Part shown: piece by piece, positions 24,104 through 41,505 of the stretch
How positions within the stretch are numbered: the first letter of the stretch is position 1
How the letters are laid out: the number at the start of each line of letters is the position of its first letter
Origin: Luteibacter sp. Sphag1AF
GTDB lineage: Bacteria; Pseudomonadota; Gammaproteobacteria; Xanthomonadales; Rhodanobacteraceae
DNA length: 64,000 nt
Assembly (NCBI RefSeq): GCF_014192715.1
Contig: NZ_JACHYH010000002.1
Span: forward strand, 124,001 to 188,000
Reading direction: 5' to 3'
Position numbers and translations under genes: made by a program
The notes under the pieces: generated by a model
What the model was told of the DNA's origin: nothing
Database searches by the model: none
The model's input: the letters and a program-made list of their open reading frames with translations, nothing else

Positions 24104-24134
24104 AAAAAAAAACGCTGCGTTATTCCGCAGCGTT
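24104..24134 (-). terminator. ihfB terminator, overlapping the stop codon
   Basis: Minus-strand hairpin AACGCTGCG/CGCAGCGTT (9 bp, loop of six) followed by a run of nine T. The ihfB TAA stop sits in the loop, so the last ihfB codons form the 5' arm. Confidence 0.88.
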
Positions 24135-24419
24135 CGTCTCGGCCAGGTTTACGCGTTCGCGTAGTTCCTTTCCGGGTTTGAAATGAGGCACGTGCTTGCC
24201 CGGCAAGGCAACCGCTTCGCCGGTCTTGGGGTTGCGGCCCATGCGCGGCGGACGGAAATGCAGCGCGAAGCTGCCGAATCCGCGGATCTCGATGCGCTCT
24301 CCCGTGGAAAGGGCGTGGCTCATTTGCTCAAGCACGCTCTTGACCGCGAGTTCCACATCACTGAACGCAAGATGGGTCTGGCGCCGCGCCAGCGCCTCGA
24401 TCAGTTCCGATTTGGTCAT
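24120..24419 (-). CDS. ihfB: Integration host factor beta subunit
   Basis: 99-residue DNA-bending nucleoid protein that pairs with IhfA. The HU/IHF fold shows [14 protein letters not shown] at the N-terminus and the signature beta-arm region [22 protein letters not shown], with the intercalating Pro in RNPKTG and [11 protein letters not shown] at the end. It lies directly downstream of rpsA, a conserved proteobacterial order (cmk-rpsA-ihfB-lapA-lapB). A 66-base gap with a hairpin separates it from rpsA. Confidence 0.96.
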   Translation of the reverse strand: MTKSELIEALARRQTHLAFSDVELAVKSVLEQMSHALSTGERIEIRGFGSFALHFRPPRMGRNPKTGEAVALPGKHVPHFKPGKELRERVNLAETNAAE

Positions 24420-24450
24420 GGGTCCCCTGACTTACCGACGCTAAAGGAAA

Positions 24451-24475
24451 CGAGGAGCGGGTGACCCGCCCCTCG
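24451..24475 (-). terminator. Hairpin between rpsA and ihfB (partial terminator or attenuator)
   Basis: CGAGGAGCGG and CCGCCCCTCG form a ten-position stem with one mismatch and loop GTGAC, followed on the minus strand only by TTTCC. It sits about ten bases past the rpsA stop. It could reduce read-through from the highly expressed rpsA into ihfB. Confidence 0.5.
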
Positions 24476-24485
24476 TCCGACTGGC

Positions 24486-26159
24486 TTAGTCGGCCTTGTT
24501 CATCTGCTCTTTCAGGAGAGCGCCGAGCTTGGTGGTGCCACCAGCAGCCGACTGGTAGTCAGCCATGGTGTCCTGAAGCTCTTCCTCGTCCTTCGCGCGG
24601 ATCGACAGCTGGAGCTGACGGCCCTTGCGATCCATGCCGGTGAACTTGGCTTCGACGGCATCGCCGACCTTCAGGTGCAGCGTGGCATCTTCCACACGCT
24701 CCTTGGCGATGTCGTTGGCGCGGATGTAGCCCTCGACACCTTCGCCGAGGTCGATCAGCGCACCCTTCGCGTCCACTTCCTTCACGGTGCCGTTCAGAAC
24801 GGTGCCGCGCGGGTTGGTGGCCATGAACTGACCAAACGGGTCCTGCTCCATCTGCTTGATGCCGAGCGAGATGCGCTCGCGCTCCGGATCAACGGCAAGC
24901 ACCACGGCTTCCACTTCGTCGCCCTTCTTGAAGTTGCGAACGAGGTCTTCACCCGAAGCCTGCCAGGAGATGTCGGACAGGTGAACCAGGCCGTCGATGC
25001 CGCCTTCCAGACCGATGAAGATACCGAAATCGGTGATCGACTTGATCTGGCCGGAAACCTTGTCGCCCTTCTTGTGCATGGCGGCGAAAGCTTCCCACGG
25101 ATTCGAACGGGTCTGCTTGATACCCAGCGAGATGCGGCGACGCTCCTCGTCCACGTCCAGGACCATGACCTCGGTCTCGTCACCGACCTGAACCACCTTG
25201 GCCGGGTTGACGTTCTTGTTGGTCCAATCCATTTCGGAAACGTGCACCAGGCCTTCGACGCCCGGCTCGATCTCAACGAAGCAACCGTAATCGGTGACGT
25301 TGGAGACCTTGCCGAACAGGCGGCTGCCGACCGGGTAGCGGCGGGCGATGGCGACCCACGGGTCGTCGCCGAGCTGCTTGAGGCCGAGCGAAACGCGGTT
25401 GCGCTCGCGGTCGTACTTCAGCACGCGGACGTCCAGCTCGTCGCCGACGTTGACGACTTCGGACGGGTGACGCACGCGCTTCCACGCCATGTCGGTGATG
25501 TGCAGCAGGCCGTCGATACCGCCGAGGTCCACGAATGCGCCGTAATCAGTGAGGTTCTTGACCACACCCTTGACGACTGCGCCTTCGGTCAGACGCTCAA
25601 GCAGCTTCTCGCGCTCTTCCGAGAACTCGGTCTCGACAACGGCGCGGCGGCTGACGACCACGTTGTTGCGCTTGCGGTCGAGCTTGATGATCTTGAATTC
25701 GAGATCCTTACCTTCGAGGTAAACCGGATCACGAACCGGACGGACGTCGACCAGCGAGCCCGGCAGGAATGCGCGGACGTCCTTGATGTCGACGGTGAAG
25801 CCGCCCTTGACCTTGCCGGAGATCTTGCCGGTGATGGTCTCTTCCTTGTCGAACGCCTGCTCGAGGTCGTCCCACACCATCGAACGCTTGGCCTTCTCGC
25901 GGGAGAGCTTGGTCTCGCCGAAGCCGTCTTCCAGGGCGTCAAGAGCAACCTTGACCTCGTCGCCCACTTCTACTTCCAGCGCGCCCGACTCGTCCTTGAA
26001 CTGCTCGATGGGGACGATGCCTTCGCTCTTCAGGCCGGCGTTGATCACCACCACGTCGTTGCGGATTTCCACAACGATACCGGTGACGATGGAGCCGGGC
26101 TTCAGCTTGGAAATAGCCTGCTGGCTCTGTTCAAACAGTTCGGCAAAACTTTCAGTCAT
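24486..26159 (-). CDS. rpsA: 30S ribosomal protein S1
   Basis: 557 residues with six S1 (OB-fold) RNA-binding domains: ribosome-binding domains in the N-terminal ~185 residues and mRNA-binding repeats after that. Repeated signatures are [60 protein letters not shown] and [19 protein letters not shown]. It delivers structured or SD-poor mRNAs to the ribosome, relevant here since several genes in this window lack a clear SD. It lies between cmk and ihfB as in E. coli. Confidence 0.98.
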   Translation of the reverse strand: MTESFAELFEQSQQAISKLKPGSIVTGIVVEIRNDVVVINAGLKSEGIVPIEQFKDESGALEVEVGDEVKVALDALEDGFGETKLSREKAKRSMVWDDLEQAFDKEETITGKISGKVKGGFTVDIKDVRAFLPGSLVDVRPVRDPVYLEGKDLEFKIIKLDRKRNNVVVSRRAVVETEFSEEREKLLERLTEGAVVKGVVKNLTDYGAFVDLGGIDGLLHITDMAWKRVRHPSEVVNVGDELDVRVLKYDRERNRVSLGLKQLGDDPWVAIARRYPVGSRLFGKVSNVTDYGCFVEIEPGVEGLVHVSEMDWTNKNVNPAKVVQVGDETEVMVLDVDEERRRISLGIKQTRSNPWEAFAAMHKKGDKVSGQIKSITDFGIFIGLEGGIDGLVHLSDISWQASGEDLVRNFKKGDEVEAVVLAVDPERERISLGIKQMEQDPFGQFMATNPRGTVLNGTVKEVDAKGALIDLGEGVEGYIRANDIAKERVEDATLHLKVGDAVEAKFTGMDRKGRQLQLSIRAKDEEELQDTMADYQSAAGGTTKLGALLKEQMNKAD

Positions 26160-26326
26160 GTTGATTCCAGGGTTATGAAAGGTCGGACCCGCCGGCGACA
26201 GACATCAATGCTGTGCGCGCGTGCGAAGCGACCCACCGGTTGTGGGTGTCTCGGAAAGGATCTTCCTCGGCACCGTTGCCTAAATGCCCACGCATTCAGT
26301 GCGGGCGGAAATGCCGGGATGCCCCC
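26160..26326 (-). promoter_or_regulatory. rpsA leader region
   Basis: 167 bases between cmk and rpsA on the minus strand. They hold a GCCC-GCA/TGC-GGGC hairpin just after cmk, and ACCCAC/GTGGGT closer to rpsA with single-stranded GGAA-type stretches between. S1 of enterobacteria is autoregulated through a structured leader. This leader has comparable hairpins, but I cannot show the same mechanism. Confidence 0.35.
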
Positions 26327-27007
26327 TTACGGGCGCACCACAGCGAATACTTTGGCGACCACCTCGTCGATGGGCATGCCGGTCGTATCAACCAGAACAG
26401 CGCCTTCGGCGGGCTTCAACGGGGCGACCGCTCGCGACGCATCTCTCTCGTCGCGCGCCTCGATCTCCCGGAGCAGGCCTGCAAGTGTAACGCTCAGACC
26501 CTTATCCTTCAACTGCTTATAGCGCCTTTTCGCACGCTCCGAGGCACTGGCGGTCAGGAATACCTTGTGGGCAGCGTCGGGGAAAATCACCGTTCCCATG
26601 TCCCGACCGTCGGCCACGAGGCCGGGTGCCTTGCGGAAACTCAGCTGGAGGTCCACCAGCGCCTGGCGGACGCTCGGGATGACGGCAATGGCCGAGGCGG
26701 CTGCGCCGGCGGTCTCGGTGCGCAGTTCGTCGGTGGCATCGTGGCCGTTCACGATCACATGGGTCTCGCCCCCGTCGTGGCTGGCCACGAAACGGATACG
26801 GATGGTCTGGGCGCAGCGGGTGACGGCATCAACATCAGACAAATCAATGCCTTCGGCACCAGCGGCATAGCCGATGGCCCGATACAGGGCGCCCGAATCA
26901 AGCAGGCGCCAGCCCAGCTTTTCAGCAACAAGGCGGCTGATGGTGCCTTTGCCCGAGCCGGATGGTCCGTCGATGGTGAGCACGGGGACGACTGCCGGAT
27001 GGGCCAT
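26327..27007 (-). CDS. cmk: Cytidylate kinase
   Basis: Phosphorylates CMP/dCMP. 226 residues from the ATG at 27007 ([14 protein letters not shown]), with the P-loop GPSGSGKGT near residue 14. The CMP-binding segments are [13 protein letters not shown] near 36 and [15 protein letters not shown] near 130. The lid region is [13 protein letters not shown]. The frame extends 20 codons upstream without family similarity. The cmk-rpsA-ihfB order is conserved. Confidence 0.96.
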   Translation of the reverse strand: MAHPAVVPVLTIDGPSGSGKGTISRLVAEKLGWRLLDSGALYRAIGYAAGAEGIDLSDVDAVTRCAQTIRIRFVASHDGGETHVIVNGHDATDELRTETAGAAASAIAVIPSVRQALVDLQLSFRKAPGLVADGRDMGTVIFPDAAHKVFLTASASERAKRRYKQLKDKGLSVTLAGLLREIEARDERDASRAVAPLKPAEGAVLVDTTGMPIDEVVAKVFAVVRP

Positions 27008-27359
27008 GAAGAATTCCTCAAACCTGAAACCGGCATGATATCGCGTTGCAGCAACAGGCACTCTCATAGACGTGTCCGTTTCCCCGTGCTAAAAGCCGGT
27101 CCCGTACACCTTTAGAAGCGAGCCGTCCGACCGCCATGCCCGACCTCCAGAGCCAGTTCGAGCAGGCCGTCCTCGCCGCTACCCGGTTGCCCAGTCGGCC
27201 CTGCAACGACACCCTTCTTGAGCTGTATGCCCTCTTCAAGCAAGGCTCCGAGGGGAACGTCCACGGCGATCAGCCCGGATTCTTCGACTTTGTGGGCACG
27301 GCCAAATTCGAGGCCTGGGGCAAGCTCAAGGGCATGTCGCGGGACGAGGCGATGACCCG

Positions 27360-30034
<2,675 letters not shown>

Positions 30035-30038
<4 letters not shown>

Positions 30039-32113
30039 GAACGGGCCCGCCCCTGCGCAATGGCGGAACATGCCGCATGCGCGATGGGTCCGTCGAACAG
30101 GCGAGCCGACGAATCAGGCATGCGCCGCCGCCAGTTGGGATGTTGCGCGTCGGTGGGGCCGGGAAGATTGGGCTGCTCATGGAGACCAAGCACGTCTTCC
30201 ACCGGGAAAATGGCCAGGGGGGCGGGCGCGCTGGCCACGTGCTTCGCGGCCGCCACTACCACAGGCGACACATCATCAGGCGCGGGCGGCGAATTCTCGT
30301 CCCACGCGGCACCCGATGCGCAAAGCGCCCGCCACAGCAACCCACGCTCGGTCACGCGCACGGCAGCTTCGTCGACCGCCGGATCATCGAGCCCGGTAAC
30401 CTTGCGCCAGGTAACGTCGCGCCCGCTCCACCAGCCAGCCACCGTCGGTACGTCATGCGTGCTGGTGGTGGCCATCGCGCGCGACGACCACTCCATCGGC
30501 GAAATGAAACCGCCATCGGCAGCACGCTCAAACCACAGAACACGAATGCCCAGCACGCCGGCATCGCCAATGGTCTGGCGGAAATCAGCCGGGATCGTAC
30601 CGAGGTCTTCTCCGATAACAATAGCGCGATGCAGATGCGACTCCAGCGCAATCAGCCGCAGCATGTCCGTCAATGGATAGCGCACATAGGCCCCTTCTGT
30701 GGAACTTGCGCCGTGCGGCACCATCCACAATCGCTTCAGCCCCAGCACGTGGTCGATGCGGACGCCGCCGGAATAGCTCAGCGCCGCACGCAACATGCCG
30801 ATGAAGCCGGAAAAGCCTGTCTCGCGAAGACCACGGGGAGAGAACGTGGTAAGTCCCCAGTCCTGACCCAGTCGGTTCAACGCATCCGGCGGCGCGCCCA
30901 CGGACAGTCCCTTCAACATCTCGCGCTGATGACTCCAGGCATGACTGCCGCCGCTATCGGCACCCACGGCAAGATCGGCGATCAGGCCGATACCCATGCC
31001 CGCATCGCGGGCAGCGGCCTGTGCAGACTGCAAACCCTGCGTGGCCAGCCATTGCAGATACGCATGGAGCGCCACCTCGCGCGAATGATCACGCGCAAAG
31101 GCTGCCACCTCGGGCGACGCCGGATCCTGAAACGCCTTCGGCCACGCTTGCCAGCCGCCAGGACGACCATTCACGCTGAAGTGGCCATGCAATGCCTCGA
31201 AGCGTGCATGACGCTCAAGTGATTCGCCCTTCTGCCGGCGAAACTCCATGAACCGCTCGGAGTGCGCGAGATCCACCGACGCCCATTCAAACAACGAGCG
31301 CAGAATCGTCATGCGCGCACGCGCTGCACGTGGCCAGTCGATCAGCTCAAGCCATTCAAGTTCGGCAAGTTCCTGGCGCAGATTGTGTGAATCAATCACC
31401 GCGCGCATCGTCTGTTCGCCGCTGACCGTAGCCGGGTCGATATACAGGCCATTGAGAAACAGCCGACTGGACGGGGCATACGGACTGTAGCGCTCAGGTG
31501 CGGCCGCAAACATGGCATGCAATGGGCTGATCGCCAGCGCATCCGCGCCCTTCTCCGCAGCGGCGCGCACGCACTGCTCCAGGGCGGCGAAATCCCCGAA
31601 GCCGCCATCGCCGGGACGACGCAGCGAGGCCATCTGCACAGCCACACCCCATGGCCGCCTTACTCCCTGCACGTCCTCGACAGCAAACGCCCGTGATGGT
31701 GCGATGGCAACGGCAACGTCCTCGTCGCCCAGTTCCAGCCGGTAGTAACCGGGAGGCACGCGCACGTCTACAGACGTGTCACCCGTCGGCACGTCACCTT
31801 CCGCCATCGTCGTTCCTTCGCTGGTGCAGAGGCGATAGCGACGACCTCTTCCCGCCGCAGGCACATCAATGGGACGGCCCGCTTCTGCCGTAATAAGAGA
31901 CGCCATTTGCCGGCCTGCACGCTCGCGTTCAACGCGATCCATGCTGGCGTCTATGTCATCGGAGGTATCGGCGGGAAGGTCCAGCGAGCGCAGCACCGCG
32001 CGCAAGGTATCGGCTCCGACGACGTGCGGCGTGTCCAGCGCATCGCGCCAGTGGACATCGACACCCGCCAGTTCGGCCAGACGGGCAAGGCGATCATCGA
32101 CGTTCGCGTTCAC
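30035..32113 (-). CDS. malQ: MalQ, 4-alpha-glucanotransferase (amylomaltase)
   Basis: GH77 enzyme that transfers glucan segments between maltodextrins, recycling short chains. 692 residues from a GTG at 32113 overlapping the treZ stop (GTGA). It has an N-terminal extension of about 150 residues as in E. coli-type MalQ. The catalytic barrel shows GDGGFGDFAALEQC, the nucleophile Asp in VRIDHVLGLKRLW, the general acid Glu in VIGEDLGTIP, and STHDVPTVAGWW. It lies between treZ and treY and would rebalance the chain lengths these enzymes use. Confidence 0.94.
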
Positions 32114-33878
32114 GGGACAGAAGACTCCAGGCAGACAACAGTGCAACGGGCAGGCAGCATGCCGCGGGCGGTGGCAGCGATGGCAGAAGCGTCACCGTGG
32201 ATCCACGCAGCAGACGGCGATGGTGCATGGGTAAAAGTGATGTCCGTGTCGCCGAGGTTGGCATAGATGGTCAGCACCTGGCGCGTGCCAAGTTGCCAGC
32301 TGGCACGAAACGCGCGCTCGCCCAGCGCGTGTGCGCCTGCGCTTCGGGAATCCTCCACGAACGGCGCAACATATCGCGCCCGCGATGCGAGCAGTCCACG
32401 AAACCATTCGGCGTGGCGACTTGCAGCTTCCGCACGGGCTTCCTCCTCGTCCAGCCGTGAGGCATGAAACGTCTCCTCGCTTGCGGGGTCCGGCACGTCA
32501 TCACCGGAAAAACCTGCGAATGCCTCGAACTCCCAACGGCGCCCTGCACTTACCGATTCGGTGAGCTCCGGATCGGTGAAATCGGCAAAGAACTGGAACG
32601 GCCTGCGGCTTGCATATTCCTCGCCCATGAAAAGCAGCGGCACGTAGGGCGCCAGAAGCAGGAGGGCCATGGCCGCATTCAACGCGTCCGGATGAATCAG
32701 CGTGGTCAACCGGTCGCCCAGAGGGCGGTTACCGATCTGGTCATGGTTTTGCAGAAAATTGATAAACCGGCCCGGAGCCTTGCCCGCGCTGCGCTCACCG
32801 CGCGGCTTGCCATCCATGACCTCGCCCTGCCATGCAAACCCTTCGCTCAGTGTGCGAAGCAATAACGGAAGCGCATTTTCGAAGTGCGCGTAATAGCCTT
32901 CCGTTTCACCTGTCAGCAGCACATGTATGGCGTTGTGGAAGTCGTCGTTCCACTGAGCGTCGTAGCGATCCGGTGAAAGGAGATGCGCCTGATTGTCTTC
33001 GTTCTCCAGCATCAGGTGCACGTGGCGACGCGCCCCCGTTACTGCGCGAACGCGCGCTGCCAGTGAGGCCAGCCAATCGGCGTTGGCAATCGTGTGCACG
33101 GCATCCAGCCGCAGCCCATCAAGCCGGAATTCCTCGATCCAGTACAGCGCGTTGTGCACGAAGAAATCGCCGACCGGCTGCCGATCCACCGCAATGGCGG
33201 GCCCCCACGGCGTGTGCGGCACGGGCTTGAAGAATGGCGAGGCGTACTCCCCGAGGTAATTCCCGTCCGGCCCGAAGTGGTTGTAGACCACATCAAGAAA
33301 CACCATCAGGCCCAGACCGTGCGCTTCATCTACCAGCGCTTTCAGTTCATCCGGCGTGCCGTAAACCGAAGCTGGTGCGAACGGCAACACACCGTCGTAG
33401 CCCCAACTGCGCACACCACTGAACTGCGCCACAGGCATCAGTTCAACGGCAGTGATGCCCAGCGCAGCCAGTCGCGGCAGTTGAGCGCGCACGCCATCAA
33501 AGCCGCCCATGGCGCCAGCATGCACTTCCATGATGACCGCCTCGCGCCATGGCCTGCCCGTCCAGTCGCCGTGCATCCAGCGATACTGGGTGGGCTCGGT
33601 CACCACACTGAACCCGTGAACGTCACCATCCTTCTGGCGACGCGATGCCGGATCGGGCACGGCCAGATCGCTTCTTACACGAAACCGGTATCCCGTGCCG
33701 ACCGGCGCCTCCAGCGTGGCGTCAAACCACCCGTCGTTGAGCGCGCGCATCGGCGCGGCGCGACCATCGTCCAGTTCGACCTGCACCGAACGGCAGTCGG
33801 GCGCCCACAACCGGAATCGCGTCCGGTCGCGGGAGAGGGGTTGCGCTCCGTACGGCATGGCGTGGGCAAACCCAGAGG

Positions 33879-33882
<4 letters not shown>
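32110..33882 (-). CDS. treZ: TreZ, malto-oligosyltrehalose trehalohydrolase
   Basis: GH13_10 enzyme releasing trehalose from maltooligosyltrehalose made by TreY. 590 residues from the ATG at 33882, overlapping the glgX stop (ATGA). An N-terminal CBM48-like beta domain (RFRLWAPDCRSVQVEL) precedes the barrel with FLDVVYNHFGPDGNYL, nucleophile Asp in GLRLDAVHTI, general acid Glu in LMLENEDN, and FLQNHDQIGNR. An open frame continues 25 codons upstream inside glgX and is not supported. Confidence 0.95.
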
Positions 33883-35987
<2,105 letters not shown>

Positions 35988-35998
35988 GTGAGTTCTCG

Positions 35999-38185
35999 TT
36001 ATTCAGCAATAAAGATGACCGTGGCCAGGGGTGGCAGGGTCAGAACCAGCGAGGCATCGAAGCCATGGCTGCCGTGATCGTCGGTATCGCGCCCACCCTC
36101 GTTTCCGAGACCGGAGCCGCCGTAACCGGCGGCATCGGTGTTGAGCGCTTCGCGCCAGCGTCCAGGTTGCGGCACGCCAACGCGGAAGTCGTGATGCGGC
36201 GTGGGGGTCATGTTGCAGACGACCAGCACAGGCTTTGCGTCTGCCGCATGGCGCAACCACGCAAAGACACTTTGCGACGCGTCATCGCCGATGACCCATC
36301 GAAAGCCGCGCGGATCGCTGTCCCAACCGTGCAAGGCCGGTTGTGCCGCATAAAGATGGTTCAGGTCGCGCACCAGTGCCTGCACACCGTGATGGAGCGG
36401 GTGGTCCAGAAGATCCCACGCGATCTGCGCGTCGTGATTCCATTCGTGGGGCTGGGCGATTTCCCCGCCATTGAAGAGAAGTTTCTTGCCCGGATGCGCC
36501 CACATGAAACCGTAATAGGCACGCAGGTTGGCAAAGCGCTGCCACTCGTCTCCCGGCATGCGACCCAGCAACGATTTCTTGCCGTGTACCACCTCGTCAT
36601 GTGAAAGCGGAAGCACGAAGCGCTCCGACCACGCGTACACCATGCCGAAGGTCATTTCGTGGTGGTGCCACTGGCGATACAGGGGATCGCGCGACATGTA
36701 CTCCAGCGTGTCGTGCATCCAGCCCATGTTCCACTTGAAGGTAAAGCCGAGACCACCTTCGGACACGGGCTGGGTGACGCCAGGCCATGCCGTCGATTCT
36801 TCCGCGATCGTCATCGTGTCGGGATGGCGCTCTGCAATCAGCTGGTTCACCCGGCGAAGGAATGCGATGGACTCCAGGTTCTCGCGGCCCCCATAAATGT
36901 TGGGAACCCACTCGCCGTGCTTGCGGCTGTAGTCGCGGTACAGCATGGATGCCACCGCATCCACTCGCAGCCCGTCGATATGGAAGCGCTCCAGCCATGC
37001 CAGCGCGCTGGCCACGAGGAAGGCGGAAACCTCGTTGCGACCGAGGTTGAAGATCAGCGTGTTCCAGTCCTGGTGAAAACCCTCGCGCGGATCAGCATGC
37101 TCATACAGCGGCGTGCCGTCGAAATGCGCGAGGCCATGAATGTCCGTGGGGAAATGCGCCGGGACCCAGTCAACGATGACGCCGATTCCCGCTTCGTGGC
37201 AGCGGTCCACAAAGCGTGCGAACGCCTCCGGCGTACCAAAACGGGAGGTCGGAGCAAACTGGCCAAGTGGCTGATAGCCCCAGGAGCCGCCGAAGGGATG
37301 CTCCGAAATCGGCAGCAGTTCAATGTGGGTAAAGCCCATGCCAGCGACGTATGGGATGAGTCGTTCACCCAGCGAGTCCCAATCCAGCGTGCCGCCATCG
37401 GGGGCGCGCAACCATGAGCCCGCATGCAACTCGTAGATCGACAGCGGCGAGCCCGCGTGATGAAGGCTCGCGCGCCGATGCATCCACTCGTCATCCGTCC
37501 AGCGGAACGCCTCGGGATCGGCCACGACCGATGCCGTGGCCGGGGGATGTTCCGCCGCCAGTGCTACGGGATCAGCCCGCTGGGTCAGCGAACCGTCTGC
37601 TCCCCAGATTTCGTATTTGTACCGCGCGCCCGGCAACAACCCCGGCACGAAGATTTCCCACACACCCGCAGGCATGCGCAGACGCATCGGGGAGCGACGG
37701 CCATCCCAGCTGTTGAAGTCACCCACCACGCTCACGCGTTTGGCATTCGGCGCCCAGACAGCGAAGCGCACACCGTGCACGCCGTCCACTGTGCCCGGGT
37801 GCGCACCCAGGCAGCGGAAAAGTTCGGTGTGCGTGCCTTCGGAAAGGCGGCGCAGGTCGTCGTCTTGCAGCAACATGCCGAACGCATACGGATCGTGAGT
37901 CTCCTGCACGCCGCCTGGCCACTGGATGCGCAGCCGGTACGAGCCAGGGACATCAACGCCACCAGCGAAGATGCCACCGTCATGCACTTTGGCCAGCGAG
38001 CCAATCACCACGCCGCCTGAATCAATGACATCCACGGCGATAGCGCCCGGCTGGAGCGAGCGGATGACGCGGCGTCCTTCTACGTCATGCGGCCCCAGCA
38101 GCGCGAATGCATCGCCATGGCGACCTTCCGCCAGCGCGGTCAGCGCGGCGGTATCGGTCTGCCCAAGTGCCTTGCGATCCGTCAC
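35999..38185 (-). CDS. glgB: GlgB, 1,4-alpha-glucan branching enzyme
   Basis: GH13_9 enzyme introducing alpha-1,6 branches. 728 residues: an N-terminal N1 module ([13 protein letters not shown]), a CBM48 ([20 protein letters not shown]), then the barrel with [14 protein letters not shown], nucleophile Asp in [15 protein letters not shown], Glu in [12 protein letters not shown] and [12 protein letters not shown], and the C-terminal all-beta domain. It overlaps the treS/mak stop (ATGA). In the GlgE pathway it branches the alpha-1,4 chains that GlgE elongates. Confidence 0.97.
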   Translation of the reverse strand: MTDRKALGQTDTAALTALAEGRHGDAFALLGPHDVEGRRVIRSLQPGAIAVDVIDSGGVVIGSLAKVHDGGIFAGGVDVPGSYRLRIQWPGGVQETHDPYAFGMLLQDDDLRRLSEGTHTELFRCLGAHPGTVDGVHGVRFAVWAPNAKRVSVVGDFNSWDGRRSPMRLRMPAGVWEIFVPGLLPGARYKYEIWGADGSLTQRADPVALAAEHPPATASVVADPEAFRWTDDEWMHRRASLHHAGSPLSIYELHAGSWLRAPDGGTLDWDSLGERLIPYVAGMGFTHIELLPISEHPFGGSWGYQPLGQFAPTSRFGTPEAFARFVDRCHEAGIGVIVDWVPAHFPTDIHGLAHFDGTPLYEHADPREGFHQDWNTLIFNLGRNEVSAFLVASALAWLERFHIDGLRVDAVASMLYRDYSRKHGEWVPNIYGGRENLESIAFLRRVNQLIAERHPDTMTIAEESTAWPGVTQPVSEGGLGFTFKWNMGWMHDTLEYMSRDPLYRQWHHHEMTFGMVYAWSERFVLPLSHDEVVHGKKSLLGRMPGDEWQRFANLRAYYGFMWAHPGKKLLFNGGEIAQPHEWNHDAQIAWDLLDHPLHHGVQALVRDLNHLYAAQPALHGWDSDPRGFRWVIGDDASQSVFAWLRHAADAKPVLVVCNMTPTPHHDFRVGVPQPGRWREALNTDAAGYGGSGLGNEGGRDTDDHGSHGFDASLVLTLPPLATVIFIAE

Positions 38186-41100
38186 GCGTCGTTCTCCAGT
38201 TCGCTGGCCGTGTCGCCGCGCGCGGCGTGAAGCAGACCGCGTACCGGCACATCCAGCCAGGTGGGACGGTTGGCAGCCTCGTAACTCACTTCATAAGCGG
38301 CCTTCTCGATCACGAACAATTCAACCAGGGGCGCGAGCGCTTCGGGGCTGACCCAACGCACAGGCGCGGCGTCGAGCACCGCACGGTACGCGCTGAGAAA
38401 CACGGCCGCACTGCGTTCGCGGAAACGCGCCAGATAGTCGGCGAACCCCGGATCCGCGACGGGAGCCAGACCATCCTCGCCCCGCTTGGCCATGGCAGCC
38501 GCGTAATCGAGCGAGCGCAGGAAGCCCGCAACGTCACGGAGCGCGGATACCTTCGCGCGACGCTCCGCCAGCGTGCGTGCCGGCTCGCCTTCAAAGTCGA
38601 TGATGTATGCATCGTCCTGCACCACCAGGATCTGGCCCAGATGAAAATCGCCATGCGCCCGGGTGAGCAAGGTGCCCTCACCCGCTTCGGCCAGTACGCC
38701 GATCCGGTGTTTCAATGCGGCGGCGAGGCCATGCAGTTCCGCCGCATCGGCAGCCAAATCGCTTGCCGGGGCACTCACGCTGTCCAGCGCAGACAACGCG
38801 CGCTCCAGCTGCGCCACGACGGACTCCCGCACACTTGCCACATCGTCGGCAGTCGCCGTTCGCGGCGAAAAGTCCTCGGCGTCCGTCGGCGCGGCGAGCA
38901 CAGCGTGCAGTTCACCCAGCCGTGTGCCGACTGCACGTGCGAAATTGTCGTAGCCGGCGTCGATCTCCTCGCGGCGCTCCGTGTCTACCGAGTGACTGTA
39001 CTCGTCATAGCTGCGGCTGAGGTAATCCAGCGTCCAGCGCCACGCGTCGCCCTGATTGCGCAGGAAGCCCTGCAACACGGCCAGCGTCGTGCGCTCGCCC
39101 TTCTCGTCGATCCGCACCACCTCGCCCAGCAACGGCGACGTGTTGGCGTAGCCGTGCTCGGTGAGGAAGCGAGACATCTCCACTTCGGGATTGATGCCTT
39201 CGGACGTCAATCGGAACAGCTTCAGGACGGCGGTGTCATGCAGGATCATCGAGCTGTTGGATTGCTCGGTGAGCATCCACCGGTTCTCGACCTCGGCGGG
39301 GAAATCAAGACCCTTGAAGGCCTCGGTCGTTTCAAAAGCAATGACACCGCCCGCATGCACCGGCAGTTCCACGTGGTTGCGCAAGCCGATCAGCAGGCCC
39401 GAAGCAAAGGCTTCCAGCGAGAAGCCATCGGTCAGAAGTCCGATGCGACGTCCGCGCCGAACACGTGCCAGCGCGAGCTGCTGCGCGCGCGACGACGGGT
39501 TCTCGTCTTCCCACACAATGCCAGCGGGCAAGCTGTAGCGCTGCTTGCGACCGTCCGCCAGCGTGGCTTCAATCTCGCAGATGATGAGGTCATCGCCACG
39601 ATCCGGCCACGGTGCGGCGTACACCAGACGCACGCTCTCGATGCCCTTGTCTTTTGCAGTGAACCAGCGGCGCACAGCAAGGTACTTCGGCAGAATTTCG
39701 CGCTCGATCACGCCACGGTGATGCGCCATGACCGGACCTTCGACAAGCGGCCCGCGTACGACCAGCGTCTCGTAGTCGGGCATCGGCTCGGCGGCCTGCA
39801 CGTGCCAGTCCGGCATCTGTGCATTCGCGCAAATCTGGAATGCGTAGAAGCCATACGGCGGCAAAGTCAGCAGGTACGGAAGACGACCGAGCGGCGGAAA
39901 CGACGAGCCGCCCATGATTTCGATGGGTACCTGTCCGTCGAACGCGGCCAGATCCAGTTCCACGGCCTGCAACGAACGGGACATGTTGGCCACGCAAAGC
40001 ACCTGCTCGCCGTCGAATTCGCGCAGGTAGGCAAGCACTTTGCGATTGCCCGGATACAGGAATTTCAGCGTGCCGCGGCCAAAGGCCTTGTAGCGTTTGC
40101 GCACGGCCAGCATGCGGCGCGTCCAGTTCAGCATCGAATGCGGATCGCGCGCCTGCGACTCCACGTTGATCGACTGGTAGCCATACAGGGGGTCCATGAT
40201 CGGCGGCAGCACGAGGCTGGCCGGATCGGCACGCGAGAAGCCGCCATTGCGATCGAGAGACCACTGCATCGGCGTACGCACGCCATCGCGGTCGCCCAGA
40301 TGGATGTTGTCACCCATGCCGATTTCATCGCCGTAATACAGCACGGGCGTACCGGGCATGGTCAGCAGCAACGCATTCATCAGCTCAATGCGGCGGCGGT
40401 CGCGCTCCAGCAGCGGCGCCAGTCTGCGACGTATGCCCAGGTTGATGCGCGCCCGCTTGTCGGCTGCGTACGTCTCCCACAGATAGTCGCGCTCCGAATC
40501 GGTGACCATTTCCAGCGTCAACTCATCGTGGTTGCGAAGGAAAATGGCCCACTGGCATGCCTCGGGGATGGCCGGCGTCTGGCGCATGATGTCGGTGATC
40601 GGAAAGCGATCTTCGCGTGCGATAGCCATGTACATGCGCGGCATCAGCGGAAAGTGGAATGCCATGTGGCATTCGTCACCCTGCCCGAAATAGTCCTGCG
40701 TATCTTCCGGCCACTGGTTGGCTTCGGCCAGAAGCATGCGGTCGGGATAGTGCTCGTCGATTTCCCTGCGCATGATTTTCAGAATGTCGTGCGTCTCGGG
40801 AAGGTTTTCGTTGTTCGTGCCTTCGCGCTCGATCAGATACGGCACCGCGTCCAGGCGAAGCCCATCCACGCCCATGTCCAGCCAGAAACGCATCACGTCC
40901 AGCACGGCCTTGAGCACCGCCGGGTTGTCGAAGTTGAGGTCCGGCTGGTGCGAGAAAAAGCGATGCCAGAAGTACTGACCGGCCACCGGATCCCACGTCC
41001 AGTTCGACTTCTCGGTATCCAGGAAGATGATGCGCGTGCCGTCATACGCCTGATCGGTGTCGGACCAGACATAGAAGTTGCGGGCCGCCGAACCCTTCTT

Positions 41101-41502
41101 GGCGTGCCGCGCGCGCTGGAACCACGAATGCTGGTCGGAGGTATGGTTGATGACCAGCTCGGTGATGACACGGATGCCACGCTCATGCGCTTCATTGATG
41201 AAGCGACGCACATCGGCGAGCTTGCCGTAGTCCGGATGCACCGCCTTGTATTCAGCGATGTCGTAGCCGTCATCGCGGCGCGGGCTCGGGTAGAAGGGCA
41301 GCAGCCAGACGGTGTTGACGCCCAGCTCGGCAATGTAGTCAAGCTTCTGGATCAGGCCCGCAAAGTCGCCGACGCCATCATCGTTGGCATCGAAGAACGA
41401 CTTCAGATGCACCTGATAAATGATGGCGTCCTTGTACCACAGCGGATCGCTGGAGAAGCCGGGAGCGGCGTTGGCAGCTTCAGATTTGACGCGTCGGGAC
41501 AT
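38182..41502 (-). CDS. treS: TreS-maltokinase fusion (trehalose synthase / Pep2)
   Basis: 1106-residue bifunctional protein. The N-terminal GH13_16 trehalose synthase (about 20-560) interconverts trehalose and maltose: [18 protein letters not shown], nucleophile Asp in [16 protein letters not shown], Glu in [12 protein letters not shown] and [13 protein letters not shown]. The C-terminal maltokinase (about 600-1090) has the kinase-like [11 protein letters not shown] and [11 protein letters not shown] segments and makes maltose 1-phosphate, the GlgE donor. The fusion channels maltose to M1P. It begins three bases after the glgE stop, the classical GlgE-pathway pairing. Confidence 0.96.
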   Translation of the reverse strand: MSRRVKSEAANAAPGFSSDPLWYKDAIIYQVHLKSFFDANDDGVGDFAGLIQKLDYIAELGVNTVWLLPFYPSPRRDDGYDIAEYKAVHPDYGKLADVRRFINEAHERGIRVITELVINHTSDQHSWFQRARHAKKGSAARNFYVWSDTDQAYDGTRIIFLDTEKSNWTWDPVAGQYFWHRFFSHQPDLNFDNPAVLKAVLDVMRFWLDMGVDGLRLDAVPYLIEREGTNNENLPETHDILKIMRREIDEHYPDRMLLAEANQWPEDTQDYFGQGDECHMAFHFPLMPRMYMAIAREDRFPITDIMRQTPAIPEACQWAIFLRNHDELTLEMVTDSERDYLWETYAADKRARINLGIRRRLAPLLERDRRRIELMNALLLTMPGTPVLYYGDEIGMGDNIHLGDRDGVRTPMQWSLDRNGGFSRADPASLVLPPIMDPLYGYQSINVESQARDPHSMLNWTRRMLAVRKRYKAFGRGTLKFLYPGNRKVLAYLREFDGEQVLCVANMSRSLQAVELDLAAFDGQVPIEIMGGSSFPPLGRLPYLLTLPPYGFYAFQICANAQMPDWHVQAAEPMPDYETLVVRGPLVEGPVMAHHRGVIEREILPKYLAVRRWFTAKDKGIESVRLVYAAPWPDRGDDLIICEIEATLADGRKQRYSLPAGIVWEDENPSSRAQQLALARVRRGRRIGLLTDGFSLEAFASGLLIGLRNHVELPVHAGGVIAFETTEAFKGLDFPAEVENRWMLTEQSNSSMILHDTAVLKLFRLTSEGINPEVEMSRFLTEHGYANTSPLLGEVVRIDEKGERTTLAVLQGFLRNQGDAWRWTLDYLSRSYDEYSHSVDTERREEIDAGYDNFARAVGTRLGELHAVLAAPTDAEDFSPRTATADDVASVRESVVAQLERALSALDSVSAPASDLAADAAELHGLAAALKHRIGVLAEAGEGTLLTRAHGDFHLGQILVVQDDAYIIDFEGEPARTLAERRAKVSALRDVAGFLRSLDYAAAMAKRGEDGLAPVADPGFADYLARFRERSAAVFLSAYRAVLDAAPVRWVSPEALAPLVELFVIEKAAYEVSYEAANRPTWLDVPVRGLLHAARGDTASELENDA

Positions 41503-41505
41503 GAA

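Noticed and set aside
24675-26522. A long plus-strand frame opposite rpsA.
   Set aside because: Antisense to six S1 repeats; its apparent internal repetition comes from those repeats.
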